Assembly: GCA_026826555.1 (NCBI GenBank)
Contig: JAKSZT010054335.1
Coordinates: forward strand, 9,724,533-9,788,532
Source: Tolypeutes matacus
Taxonomy: Eukaryota; Chordata; Mammalia; Cingulata; Chlamyphoridae
Length of the DNA stretch: 64,000 bases
Direction of reading: 5' to 3'
Shown: one piece after another, positions 44,411-58,010 of the stretch
Position numbering within the stretch: the stretch's first letter is position 1
How the letters are laid out: each line of letters opens with the position of its first letter
The notes under the pieces: model-generated
What the model was told of the DNA's origin: nothing
The model's input: only the letters and a program-made list of their open reading frames with translations
The model's database searches: none
Translations under genes and position numbers: made by a program

Positions 44411-46923
44411 GCTGGCAGGTACAGCACAGGACTCTACTCCTGCCTCCACCATTTGGGGTGTGGGTTGTGTGCATCTCCGGCTTGGATGGTGGGCAAGACT
44501 TTGGCAGCTAAACTCTCAAATGTGTTCTCCGTTGGTGTTGCCTTAAGGCACCAGTTTGGCTCTATAGTTTCTTAGCTTAAAAACTCTGGTGGCAGCTTAT
44601 TGAATGAGTAACTTTTCAGTGCAGGCCTTCATCATCAGATGTGACCAATCAGACCTCAGATTAGCACCCTTGAATTTCTTATTTCAACTTACCTTCCCCA
44701 CAACTGCAACGTTCACCGTTCCCTGCTTGCTGGGCTCAAACATCACAAACTCCTAAGTCTTCCTACATTGCCACATATAGTCCACTCTCCCAGGAATGTC
44801 TGCTCGTGTCAAACTGGCCAAATCCTATTTGTCCTTCCCACCCCGTTTCAATATCACTTGCTCCCCACCTCTCCACGGCAGAATTAATTGTTCACACATG
44901 GAGAGTCCACTGCACTTCATACCCAACTCAATCATAAGTGTCATGTCATGATTTCTAAAACTGACTACTTGTTTCTTGTTTCCGCACCACGTGCTAGTAT
45001 CTGGACCACGGGACAACACCACTTGTTGGTGCACTCCCACTTTCCAGCACAGCATGTGCTTACAAAATGCCAGGGAATGACAAGGATGGAAGTCGTGTGG
45101 CCTTGTAAATTAGGGTTCTTAATTGTAATTATCAGTAGCTGATATAGGAACGTCTTGATCTCAAGGGATGGGTGATCCTGAGCATCCCCAAGAAAGACAA
45201 AGAACCAAGCTCGGAAGAGACGCAGAAACAGAAGGAGGCAACACCTAAAGCCGTCCCTGCTGAACCCTGGGGTCCACGCTGCCTCAGTCAGGGGCCATCC
45301 CTCGACTGGGCTGCCCCCATGCCACAGCTGCCAGTGCTGCCCCTGGAAACCTGCTCCAACCATCACCACCTCCTGAAGATTCTGCCACTGTCTATGGTTT
45401 TTGTATTGTTTTCTCTAGATACAAATCCAGGAGACAATATGTTTGTGCCCGTGGCCAGGGGAGCTGGAAAAGCGGAGAATGACCCAAATCTACAAGGGAA
45501 TTCACCTAATGAGCAACCCCACTGCCACACAGTTTCTCTCTTCAGCTAGACAATATCAGTGACACGTTTCCTTCCACACTTAGGCTTAACAAGGCTTTGC
45601 CTAGCATTACACAACACATTCATCACGTGATCAAAGGCTCACTCCCCTCGTCCCTCAAGGAACAACCCAGTCTCCTCTATCATCGGTTTTTCTATTCAGC
45701 TTGAGGCCAACTCTTTCTCCAGTTTTGTCAAAATTTTCCCCCAATATCATGTAACATATGGACTAGACGGTAAAGTACCACCAACAACCCATCCTAAGTA
45801 AAGTGCTAGTCAAGAGAGAAAAAGCAGAATAGAAAATGCCTTTTCTGCAACTGCCTCATGAATGATTTCTGTCCTTTCATCTCTCCCTTCGCCTTCAGCC
45901 AACGCAGCTGCTGATGAAAGCTCTTCATCTGGCCACTCGGGCCTCCATCCTGAAGGAGCCTGGGCCTTCCTTGGCGCTGGGTGCTTCGGGCTGCGCGGTT
46001 CCCGCGAATCTTTCCCCAGCACGTGGAGTCTAGGCAGCACGCAGGTGGCTCCCGGTTTCCGTCCTTCCTTCTTCCAGCCTGTCCTCTATGGAACAACCCA
46101 TTTCCCCTCCGTGAGCAGGACCAGCCCCTCTGCACAAGCCACGACCCTCCCCTGCCCATCCACCCGGTGCTGTACTGGCCCACAAAGGCTGGGTACGCCT
46201 GCCTCACACTCAGTGTCCTGCTTTTACTCCTGGGCACATTGACCCTCCCAGGACCACCAAGGACCAGGGCTCCTCTGAATGCACCTGCTTTGTTCCTGGA
46301 CTAGGAGACAGTGACATAGAGACAGAGAGGCTTGGCCACTGGAGAAATCTTTCAGAAGATGCTAGAAATTTAAGCGACATCATTTCCAGGCACAGCAGCA
46401 AAAGCCAGTGCTGTGGAGACAAAGACAAAGGGCCACCCCACTTCCACCTTTCATTCCTAGATCACATATTCTGCTCTGGGAGAAATGGGATAGATGCTGC
46501 CCTCTAGTTTAGAGAACCTGAAGAGCTGTTATCTCCTGCCTGGTGTAACGGTAATGAGTCATTAATAGTCTCTACCATTATTTTATAATTGCTTCTTCGT
46601 AGTGGAATGCATAATGAGACTAATGAATTCCGTAGGTATTACATTACTTCTTTCACTTATAAAGCAGTTTCCTAGGTAAGAAGCAATCCCATAAGTGAAA
46701 TCCTGGTGGTATATAAAGCATACAGTAAGTACTGGATAGTAGAAAGAGAAAGCAAATTGTAAGATTGTAATTCAACAGAGCGAATGGTGGCTTGCTCCAT
46801 GCTGGAAAGGAGCTGGCCATTCGGCGGTGGGCTGGTCCACGCGGCTATTTCCGTGAGTGGAGGCTCAGCTTGGCTGCAGCTGGCAATGTGGTGCTCAGCA
46901 GTGGTGGCCAGGGGACAGGGGAC

Positions 46924-47700
46924 TCACAGGAGGACGGCCATATCCACGGGGCTGGTCATTTTGTCCGTCTGGGTGTTGAGGACGGTCTTTGCAGCGGGGA
47001 GGGGACCTTCGGTCGATCTGTGTTCCCGTGACTCAGAGCATCCTGTCCACGGGGCTCCACGGGACCACCTACACCGTCTCGCCACCCGGCCTGCGATGGT
47101 GGCCCAAGCAAATCTCTTACCACTCCACCTGGCCATTATCCACTGCCCAGGAGCTGGTGTTGGTTCCTCCCTCAACCTGCTACTCAAGCAAACTGAACAG
47201 CACGACATGCTACTCGGCAAGTCCAACAGCGTCCTCCAGGAAACAGGCCGAGATGCTCCCGCTTTCAGACCACTTTCAATGGGTGCCAGAAGCACAGGCA
47301 GAAAAATTTGTAAATCAGGCTCAAATACATTTCTTTCCAGGTCATTGATGATGGGAAAAGTGCTCATCGGGCCAAAGGCATGGTAGAGAGTGGAGTCAAA
47401 AGGGCCTGTGATGGCCGCCCATCTGTGCTGGGCCCCCGTGCTGCCAAAGGCCCTCAGGGTCGGAGCCCGCGCAGACCGCAGCATCGGCCATGGTCCGTGA
47501 GCCCCCGCGGCGCTGCCTGGCTGCTGCCCACCGTGGCTTTGCGTCCTATTTGAAATTAGGGAGCCTATTTCAACTGCAGTATCTCCTGTCACTGAGCAAA
47601 CCCACATAAAACCGTCACCGAGATGCTTGTCAGAGTCGCCCCATGCCGACGCACACCTCAGATCCTCAGAGAATAGCCCGAGCCCCTCCGGAGACAACAT
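46924..47700 (-). other. unidentified 258-codon ORF
   Basis: Starts at a true ATG (47700) and runs 258 codons to a stop. I do not recognise the product. It has no signal peptide, long hydrophobic run or known motif. It is Arg/Ser/Ala/Gly-rich, as expected for a chance frame in GC-rich DNA, although the segment around FDSTLYHAFGPMSTFPIIND looks less biased. It could be a decayed processed pseudogene or chance. Confidence 0.2.
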
Positions 47701-50419
47701 TTAGGAGTAGTCGGTAGTGAAACAAAACACACTTCACCGTGTCTTTCCCCTTAGGTTTTTTAACTCCTTCCTCCACATTGTACCAAAGACTTTATGGCAT
47801 CAACTTCACTTATCTTGGGCCACCATTGAATCCAGGCTGAGGCCAGCGAGCTGTACGACTAGACAGGCTTCAGCTAACGGAGCCAGTACACTGACCTTAG
47901 TGCAAAGAATCCCTAACATGCACCCACCTCAATGAATCAGCCGTCTCAGAAACTAAAAAGCATGTTCTGCCCTTGTCCTAACATGCTTGAAGCAAATCCC
48001 CGTATGTGCAAGCCACGTTTTGGCTGCTATTAGCAAAGATTGGGGCTTGCTGAAAGCTGTCTCTGTTGTAACTGCGGTGGAGGGTGGAGGGTGGCGGCAG
48101 ACCCCAAAGCGTGGGCTGCTCCTCTTTCGGTGCCAGGCCCCTCGCGAGATCAAGGGGGGCTCAGCGGGGGCCCGGGCATCTGAGCTTTCCGAGTCTCCCA
48201 AATCTTTTCCTACATTTAAATTCCAGCTCTTGGGGTCCCACTGTTTCCCAGTCAGTACTCTGATTTTCACAGAAGTCACTTAGTAAGGTTGTGAATTGAC
48301 TGACATTGTAATTGGGCAGACTACATGGAAATTTGATGAAATTTCTCTCTTTCTTTCCCTTTTTTTCTCTCTGTCCTGAGCATCAATATGTAGCTTTGGC
48401 GAAGGACTTAGGCATTTCAGCTTGTTACTCTCAGCCCTGTGCAGCACTACCAGACTTAGCTGCACCTCCACAGTCTTAAACTCTCACGGTCTTCGTATGG
48501 AAGTAGCCACATGGTCCTCTCAAAGCCTTGCCATTCACAGACCAACTTCTCCAGATCAACTCCAAGTTGGTGGCCTTTAGCCACTGCCTGCCATAGGCTA
48601 CCAGCCAGGGCAACCATCTTCAGCACCAGCCTGGTCAGAGACCAAAGACTAGATTTCCCCATCCTTCCCTTGAGGATTGGCTGCTACTGGGCAGCCAGAG
48701 AACCTCTGTGAAACCTGGAGAAATGGGCTCAGAAAATAGGCAGAAACAAAGGGGAGCTACCCAGCCAGAACCACAGCCAAAATTACTCTCCAGAACCGAT
48801 TTGTTGAGAACGGCGCCGGCCTCCAAGCTGCACCCCGATTCTTAGTGCCTCCCCTGGCCAGGCTGGCACGCCTGCCCCGGAAACTGGATGTTGCACCCCA
48901 AATACCGCTTTGGGGAGAATGTGCCACAGAGCCCGTTTCTTTGCACACTTGGCTCCTGTTTCTATGTTCGGGTGTCTAACGCTGGACTTAGGACACATTC
49001 CCACATGTTTTTAGGTTTTAGAAAAGCCGAGAAATCAAGTATGAAGGTTCAGCGTCCGTGTTTAGCAGAATCCTCCCCTGAGAGGTCCTCGTGGCGTTCT
49101 GTGCCTGAGCCCCGGCCCCCGCGGCGTGGCCCTCGGTGCCCCTGGCATGCTGGCCCCAGGCCTCCGTTGATCTTCCATCGCGACTTCCTGGGCCCTTTCT
49201 ACTTGCCTTTACTGCTTTCTTCAATTTTCAGGCACTGAGGCTGCCTGCTCACGTGGAAATACGTCCTGACGTCTTTCTTCTCTCTGATGCCTCTGTCAAT
49301 TTTGAAAGAAGCCTCGTTTTCCGTCTTCTTTTTCTTTCAAGATATTTTCTGCAGTTGTTCTCGTCTTTCAGGCTGTCCTTGAAATTCTCAAACGTTGAGG
49401 TTTCTTGGCTGAATGAACCTTAGCCATCACGAATGTAGGATTTCAAATACGATAGATCTCCTTCTTCAAATGACATGCACAGGTAAGCCTGCCAGGTCAG
49501 TGGCTGACCTGCACGGAGCATGGAGGAGGGACCGGAGCCCTTTCTCTATCAGCTACATTCCTTGTGCATTTGTGTAGCCTGCCCTCTGGGTTGCAAAACA
49601 AGAGACAGAGTAATTAATTGGAAGGACATGAAGGCAGCTTGGAGAATGAAGGGATGGCTGCAGACCCAGCTGGGAGCCGGGCAGCCGTAGGGGACCTTGG
49701 CAGCTGGTTACTTGCTTTGCCTTTGCTCAGCATTCGCGGTCCTCTGCAGCGTGCTCTGGAGGAGGATTTGAGGGGCTCCGTGGGCAGTGGCGTCATGTCC
49801 TTGTGCAAGGACAGCTGCCACTTCACCCCAGCTGTGCGGAGGTGCTGCCAATTGCCAAACAGCAGGCCCACGTTCTCGGACAAAGCGTGCATGCTCCTGC
49901 CCGGCCCCCACCCCTGCAGTCCCAGGCTTCACAGGGCACGTGCTTGCGTGTGCGGGGGAGCTCGGTGTCAAGGCCTAAGCATGCCTTTACAGCCCCCTTT
50001 CAGCACGCGCCTGGCTTCTCTCCCCGGGCCGGGCTGTCCCAGCCAGGGGTCCAGCCGGCCTCTCCTTGTGCAGCCCATTCGGCGCGCAGCCACTGCGTGG
50101 TGATGCCCTGATGTAAACACCCAAAGGCAGCGCCCCCCCTGCTCACGGCTCCATTTCCCCTTCTGCCAGGCGGGCTGCCCTCCGCGCCGCTCTGCGGCCA
50201 TCTGACGCCCTCTGCTTTCCAGAAAGGCCGGACCATGGCCTCCCAGCGGAACGCGCCACCCCCCGCCCAGGGCATCTGGCAGCCGGGTCTTTCCCGCCTT
50301 CCTCTCCCCCTCACCCTCTTAGACTCTGCCCGGCAGCCTCTTGCCCAAGGCTTGAGTCATCCTCCCGGTGGTTCTCACTGCACTTTCAGTGACGTGTAAT
50401 CCTCCGTTGGTTTCACTCT

Positions 50420-50535
50420 TCCCACTAGCTGGGAGCCTCCTGAGGTTCAACAGTCTCGCTCACCTTGAATGCTTGGAATCCAGCAGTTTCTGAAACGTTG
50501 CAGGACTTTAATAAACGTTGGCTGAATGAATTAAA
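50420..50535 (+). repeat. L2-type LINE 3' fragment
   Basis: CTTCCCACTAGCTGGGAGCC, then CACCTTGAATGCTTGGAATC and AATAAACGTTGGCTGAATGA follow the L2 3' consensus as I remember it. Confidence 0.55.
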
Positions 50536-53319
50536 CACTAACATGAACGAGTTATTGGAATCAAGCATGGCCCCAAACGAAGAGAATCTATTCTATTCTA
50601 AACCAAACTGAAAACACAACCTGCCATTTCGAGTAATGACCTTGTCGTTCGTTCTCCGGCAGGAGAAACCGGGGTTGCCCCATCCCCAGGTGTGAGCGTC
50701 ATCTCCACCAGCCCTCTGGCCTATTCTCCCCTTTTCCATCGCCAGCCAGGGGGTGGCTGAGTTATTTCAACCACTTCTCAGCCACCTCCCTTCTCTCCTT
50801 TTAGTTCCTCGCAGACATTGGTACCATGTTATTTCCTCTTAAATGTAGTTCTCGATGTGTCTTGATGGAATGATGCATTGATGTATCATTTCCTGGGTCA
50901 AAACCTTCAATGGATCCTTGTTCCAAATGGAAAACAATTACCATCCCAGCTCGGTGAAAACATTTGGGAATGATCAGCCTACAGACTAATATATACTTTT
51001 ATAATTTATTGCTGTGCTAATGTTAGGTGCATTCTTAAACCAGCATAAAAAACTTAAAAGGTCGAGATAAAGAGAAAATAAACATTTTGCACAGTTTTTA
51101 TTTTATTTACTAATGTTCCAAATAAAACATCAAAAGACTTCTGTCATGACTGACATATGTTCACTATGTGCATATAATGCTTACTTGCTTCTATAGTCAC
51201 GCGTCTTATACCTATTCCTTCTTATTTGTGTTATATGCATATGCTCCACTGTTCTTGAAAGCCTTGGCTAATCCTGTGGCCCAGCAACTCCACTTGCTGT
51301 TCTACTTCCAAGTTGGGTTTATTCCATGCCTGGGTTGCAGCGATTGTGGCCCCTCCTCCACCCACAAAGGCTGCAGGTGCTCAGCCCTGGTCAGTCCGCG
51401 GGGAGTGAGATGGGCTCCATGTCCGTGCCCTCAGCGGCCCGCTCCAGGTCTCCCCGGGTCCCCCAGTTTGGTCCTGTGAGAACCTGCCTTCAAGCAGGAA
51501 TGCCCGCCTGCTCTCTACCTGATGGCCTTGGACTGGCATTGCTCACGGTCTGTGGGTTCCTGCGCTCCGAGGCGAGTTCCCACCTCTGGGGGACTTCAGG
51601 AAACATCGGAGCCACAATCTCTAAGTCCACCTGGCCGGCGCCTTCACCTATAAATAGTGGCGACTCACTGAAAGGTGGGAAGAGTGAAGGCCCCCAAATT
51701 CCTGGGGCCTAGGATCGCCCACTCTCTTCAGCTCCTTCACCCGCTCCAGTGCCGAAACGCAACCCATGGGCTCGAGACCTGGACGGGGAGGGAACCAGAG
51801 AAAATTCAGTATTGTTGAGTTTCTTTCACTTTAAGATGGACACCCAAACCGAGGGGAAGCGGAGACAGCCTGGCACCCCCAGTGGAGTGTCTTCGGCGCC
51901 TGGGCTGCTCCCCTCCGCCTCGCCCCAACGCAGGTACCTGGCTTCCAGGCTCACCTGATGTTCTCCCCACGCCCCCCACACTGGTCTCTGTCCCGCCCAG
52001 AATGCCCTGCTCCACCAGGCCTCAGGAATAGGGTAGGGCCTTTTTACCTCACAGGAAGGCTCACTCGACCCTCCGAAAGGCTCCTCGGCACTGAGATTGT
52101 TAGCGCTTGCGTGCACACAGAGCTCTTCTGGGACGCGATTACAAAGCTCCAGGCTGCTGGGCCCCGTCCTTTATTCTGCTCCCAACGGGGACTCTCGAGC
52201 TTCTGGGTGCCCCGGAGCCATCCACAGGGGCAGGGAGCTTGGATCGGAGGCGAACCCTGGAGAAGGATGCGCCCTCTCGCGAATAATTCCAGCGTTCAGA
52301 GCTGTCCAACCAGGGCACGGCCAGTCCCCCTCACCAGAAGGGTCAGGGGGAGCCAGGGATGCCGAGAGGCCCCTCCACCCTGAAGCGCTTCGCTTTAGAG
52401 GAGGAAGGACCACACATCAGGGGGCCATTCCAAACAGGACCAGCACATGCACAAGAGACCCCTTAAAAAGATCTGAAGTCGCTCCGTAGGTGATTATGCA
52501 CAAATTTACTTTTGAGGACTGGCTAGCCTGCTGATAAGAAATATCCAGCCATGCTCTCTCTGCAGGCTCAGGTGACTACAGAGGTACATAATTTATTGCA
52601 GGATGAGTTTCACCGTCTTCCACCCAAGGTTTGCGCTCAGAAGAAACGACCGCAATCTCTGCCTGTGCGTAGAAGGGCTGTTAATATCCCCCCAGCACGC
52701 GCCTTTGGTGCAGTCTCTTCTGGTCCATGCTGTAAAGGCACTTCTGACCTCCCGCTGGCTCCGGAGGTGCTCCGTGTAGTTTGTGGAGTGCTCACCGCGG
52801 GGTGGGAGGGACGAAAGGCTCGGGCCCCCGAAGCTGCTTAGGTGCAGGGGTGGAGGGCGGGCCAGGCAGCCGGCGTCACCCTCGTGCCTGCCCTGGCGCA
52901 GGGGCTCCCCTCCTGAAGAGCCAGCTGTGGGGTCACGGCCCCCAGCACACACCTGCCACCTCTGCACACCCAAGGCGCTCACCTGAGGAAAACTTTAGTG
53001 CCTCCCAACGGGTGAAATCAGAGTGCAAACGAAGTCTCCATTTCACCTTCCAGTCCCTGGATCTACCCGCTAGCCCACCATGCTCACCCAATTTTATTTT
53101 CCCCAGTAATAGAGGATCGGGAAATGAACTCATCCAGAACTCAGCATTTTACAGCAAAAGCTTTTAGAAAGTGTTGATTTTTGATCCCTGGCAAAGACCA
53201 AATCTCTCAAGAATGAGAAGGAAGCTACGTGTCTAAAAAGGGGAAATAGAGGGAGAAAGGGGAAAAAAGAAGCTTCCTGTGTAATTTTTCACAGATGACC
53301 AATTTTGGGAGCCTCAAAT

Positions 53320-53515
53320 CCCGTGGTTTTCAAAGCGTGATGCCTATACTGGGATCTCCAGTCTCACCTGAAATCTCGTTAGAAAGGCAAATTCCCAGGC
53401 TCATCCTAGACCTACTGAATCAGAAACCCTGGTGATAGGGCCCAGCAATCTGTGCTTTAAGGACAAGTTTCCAGATGATTCTGATACACATGAATTTTGA
53501 GTTGTATGGCTCCAA
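53320..53515 (+). repeat. MER5-type hAT DNA transposon remnant
   Basis: Contains GTGGTTTTCAAAGCGTGATG, CTACTGAATCAGAAACCCTG, GGGCCCAGCAATCTGTGCTT and CCAGATGATTCTGATACACA, the familiar MER5 landmarks. Mammal-wide and ancient. Confidence 0.75.
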
Positions 53516-56500
53516 TCCAAAGCATGTTCACTTTCCAGAAAAGTATATCCAAATATGACAAGCCCCAAAGAGAAGTTAAATCTCTGCAATAACTTTGTTT
53601 ACTCTCTGGCTCTCACAAACCTAAGCAGCTGTAAAAAAAAAGTTTACGTGGAATTTGTATTATGGCTGCCCGAGGTCATCTGGCCTGCGCCTGCGGCCAG
53701 CGCGCAGGGGAAAGGAAGGACAGAGGAGAATGCCTGAGCTACTCTTTACACCTGATAGAGGGACAACTGTATGCGCATGCTCTTGGGATAGAGAAAGCTT
53801 GGGCTTCCCGAGGGCGCCCCTTTAACCCGGAGGGGTGGCTCCACCAAGTCTCCATTAAGGACAGTGAGACCAAGCGGGGCCAGGCACTGCACCCCAGCAG
53901 GCTCCCAGCCAGGCCCGGCCGCCCTCTGGGCCCGGGGCCTGGGAAGCACGAGGCCTGTGAGGGCAAGCAGGGGGAAGCCTCGCTCCTTCTCTTGCGAAAG
54001 GCCAGGATGTCGGGGTTCTGTTCCTAAAGCCCATTTCCTCCACTTCAGGGCAAGACCAGGCGTCGTTACTGCTATTGTCAGTACCAGTGAACCGACGAAT
54101 CGCCTGCTGCCAACATAAAAACTAGTCGTGGAGTTATGTGCCTATTTGCCTTGCTCCCCACAGATTTATGATGAGGAATTTTTAAATTGAGATTTTCCTT
54201 TCAAAGTCATTGAACTGATGTAGCTCATTCCCATTCAACTTTAGGTAGCAATTTAAATTTTCTTCAATCACTAATGATGCTAATATCACTTTTTTCTTAA
54301 ACAAAAAAGAAACAAAATACCATACATTTAGTTTGCTTTTACTCCACAAATTAAGGAGCCTTTATCTCTGAAGAAAAACATGCCAATTTACGGGGTACTT
54401 TTCTTAAAAATAGAAAGCAAACTTAATTATTTGTTCCATTTATGATATCCTTGAAAAATTAAGAGATGATTTAAATGAAGTATAATGAAATAACACCGAT
54501 TAACTGCCTATAACTTCTTATAAGTAATAACATTAATGATTTCATAATGAAGTTTTGCTCTAATCAAAAAACAAAACAAAACAAAAAAAAACAAAACAGC
54601 ACACAATGCAGCTATTGGACAGAAATATTCATGTATATTATTGAGCCCAATATTTCCATTTGCTTCCAGTAAGGTACAAACAATATACCCTGATAATCAA
54701 GCCTTATGTTTAATTCAAAGAAGTACTCTTTCCCAAAATGACTGCCCCAGATAACATTTGATTTGTGATAAAACCTAAAGCTTTTCACACCCTTCTTTTA
54801 AAATGCTGTGTCTGCAATAGCTCTGTATATTTATAGATACTACATGGAGCTTTTGTTATTGAAAGTGTTACATTAAATATAGTTTTGGAACAGGATGGAG
54901 TAGAAATATTGAATAAAATTAATAAGTACAAGAATATTAATATAAACATTTTATACATTTGTATGTGATTGAAAACCAGGTTTTCCGAAGAGTAAGAAAG
55001 ATCATGCAAATGAAGGGAAAACACATGAAAAATAAAAGGCTGCACTAAAAATAAACAATAGTGTTCTTGTTTGTGTAAAACTAAAAATGCATAATAGGAA
55101 AATTAGAGATTAAAGGTAATTCTCTCCGTAGAATAAGCACTTTAGGGACTTAAGTTTAGAATTAAACATAAACGTGCTAAGACCCAGAGCGTTAATGCTG
55201 CTGTTACTTCAGGAATAATCTCTGCATTTGTTAATGTATCCAATATTTAAGAGGATCTAGCATATCAGCCTTGTGATTTCTAAGATGAAAAATTAAAGGG
55301 AATTTGATTGTTCTACGTAGCATAATTTATGAGTTCTTTCAGTGTTTAGGAACATTTGCTTCCTAGGTGGCAGTGTGCCTGGCTGAACACTTGAAGAGCT
55401 TTAAAAAGTCAAATATATTGTATTTAGAGAGGAGTGTATTTCTCCTTTACTAGTGAGGTGTTGTGCAGTAAATTGCCCAAAACTTAGCAACTTAAAACAG
55501 CAAACACTTCTTGCAGAGATGCAGTGTTCCCACAGCCTAACTTGGGAAGCGACGTGCATTTTGCAGAATTCCACTGGGTAGATGCGAGTCTTCAAGTCTG
55601 ACCCACACTGCAGCTGAGCGGGTGGCGCCAGCTGTGAGCGCCACGTGGCAGGGACCCCGGGGCCACGCTGGAGACACCCCCTCAAGGAGGGCCACTCAGA
55701 ACGTCTCAAAAGGCCTAAGGGAAATAGTGGGTTTGCAAATAAGACTGATTCTTTAAATGGAATTTAAGCAAAGAATCAATTATAAAGATTATTCTTATTT
55801 CACATAAACTTTACCAAACTTACAAATAGAATAAAGATTCTTATTCAACATATAAGTTATATGCTGAACTTAAAGGCTTATAAATCCCTGGACTTTAAAA
55901 TGTGCTCTTCAATAAACTGAAAATGAATATAAAACCTAATTATAGAAAACAGTGTTTTGGGAAAAAGGCCCCTCATTTGGTCACTAAAAACCTTGAACTG
56001 ACTACTAGTGCTGTGAAGGCCTCCATATTTTTGTCATGGAAACGTCCTTTTTCCTCATAAACTTAGAGCTACTAGCTGAATCCTTTTAAATGATCAGAAC
56101 TGTTTGATTTCTCCTTCCAACAGGGTATACGCTCATCAAAGCAAAGGGCCTTTGAAAAACAGTAGCATAATTCCCCAGCATGCAGCACAAGACGTCAATT
56201 CTGCAGTTTAAAACAAAGGCCCAATGGAAGTTGTAACCATTCCTCAAAATGTGTTGATGATTGTCAATTCCCTTCTTTAAGTTGGCTCTGAAAATCTTGG
56301 CTAGGAGAGTTGCTGGAATTGCCGGAGGATGGGAGTTCCATAAGGGAAATTCTTAAAAAGTGCCCCATCCATGAGGTTGATGCTCGAATCCTCCTTCTGC
56401 CAGAGCCTGAGGTCGCCGTGGCGATTCCCAGAGCCTACAGGCGGAAGCAAGCAGAGGCCTGGAGCGGATCTGCCAGGCGGCGGGCACGGGGCAGAGGTGG

Positions 56501-57436
56501 GCAGAGGGTGGCATTCCCAGGGAAGGACACGGCTGTCACATCTGCTCCAAGGCTGACTCCAGACAAAACAGTGACAAGGACGAAATGTGATATCCCCTCG
56601 CCTTCCCAACTCTCCAGGCCACCTTGGGGCTTCTCTCTTTTTGAGAAATGCCTGCAGTACGCAGGCTTCTCAGGTCCTACCCGCTTTCTTCCCACTCTTG
56701 TGCACTACCGCTGCGGAAGCATTAATGGGTCAATAGCTCTCTCACTGGATGCGCTTTAACTGGGACTCTGTGCCTGAATAAGGAAGATTCCAGAGCTACG
56801 GCTTTAGCAGGAACTTCATCTACAAGGAAGCACCCCCTTCTTCCTGTCTTGTCATCTGGAAGCCTGTAAACTCATCAGGAAAAATGAAGTTCCATCAAAA
56901 TGAGAGTACCCATTTTCAGTTTAGATTTATGAAAAGAAAGTTACTGGAACTATCATCACAACTCAAGGCAGGGCCTCTCAAGACCAAGTCACGAAGGAGA
57001 AGCTTTAATTTTAGACCCGTACATGGAGCCTGCAAGTCTGCACTGCCCGGGGGCCTTGCTTTCCCTGCTCGGGCCGCCCTTCGCCACTGCCCCCTCCACC
57101 TATCGGTGCCATTTACGTTACACCCTTTTAATTCAAAGGCAGCATGTTCGGCCATGGGATTTCTGGGATCAGCCACAGGTTTGTAGAACAAAAGTCTCTT
57201 CTTAAAACTTCTCAAATCAGTACTTTATTTTCTTTTAAACTTTATTTCAGTACTTAATTTTGGTATTAGTCTTGACACATCATCTATTTAAATCAGAGGC
57301 AACAAACTTGCATCCATGGGCCAAAGTGGGGTGACACACATCTTATTTGGCCAGGATAGCATTTTAAATAAATCTAAGCCAAAAGTCTAACATTGGTCTC
57401 ATCTAAAACCCCAGATTTCCAGCTTCTCTAGAAGAA

Positions 57437-57459
57437 AAAAAAAAAAAAAAAAAAAAAAG
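57437..57459. repeat. poly(A) tract
   Basis: A run of more than 20 A after GAAG. No obvious retroposon body upstream. Confidence 0.9.
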
Positions 57460-57879
57460 ATGCTTTTCTATCCTGTCCTTGAATTTCAACAAGGCAACAG
57501 TTGTTTGGAGCTAAATAACTATACCCCTGTAAATGGCCATGTGCTTTCCAGTTTGCCACAATTCACCCCATTCTTCTTGCCCCCCACAAAAACTGAGGTC
57601 AAAGATTAGTTGCTATTTATGATCAAGCATCGGTTTCCTTGTACTAGGAGGAAATCAGTTTCTAGGGCTCTTCCCATGGAAGTGGGAAAATAAAAGGCCG
57701 CCAAGGCCACTTGATTTTTCCTATACTTGGGCCTACTTCACTCATTTATAGTCTTTGGCCTTTGTAAACATTTAATTTGAAACTGTTAAAAAATAATTGA
57801 AATGTCCATCCACATTGAGTCATTAGGCTAGGAAAAAAATACGTTTGAGGATTAAATTTGAATAGAAAGAGTTTGCAGG

Positions 57880-58010
57880 AAATATCTGGAATGAGCAAAT
57901 TCATAGAGAGCAAGTATTTAGAGGCTACAGGCTGGAGGGGAGCGTCGGGGTGCTGCTAGACAGGTGCAGGGCTCCTGTCTGGAGTGATGGAAGAGAGGTG
58001 GGAGAGTCAC
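57880..58010 (+). repeat. L1 3'UTR fragment
   Basis: AATGAGCAAATTCATAGAGA, GGCTACAGGCTGGAGGGGAG and GTGCTGCTAGACAGGTGCAG resemble the L1 3'UTR block seen at 18200-18360. Confidence 0.5.

Larger units (their letters stand above)
44126..57879. other. intergenic region upstream of COG6
   Basis: No exon with a recognisable product. Includes a MIR (44195-44410), an unidentified 258-codon ORF (46924-47700), an L2-like piece (50420-50535), a MER5 copy (53320-53515) and an AT-rich, repeat-poor stretch (54100-55400). GC content is generally higher than in the COG6 introns, which produces many chance open frames. Confidence 0.7.

Noticed and set aside
55450..55720. Possible old LTR or DNA-transposon text (CCCAAAACTTAGCAACTTAA)
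   Set aside because: The start resembles a common mammalian repeat, but the rest is too diverged for me to name a family.
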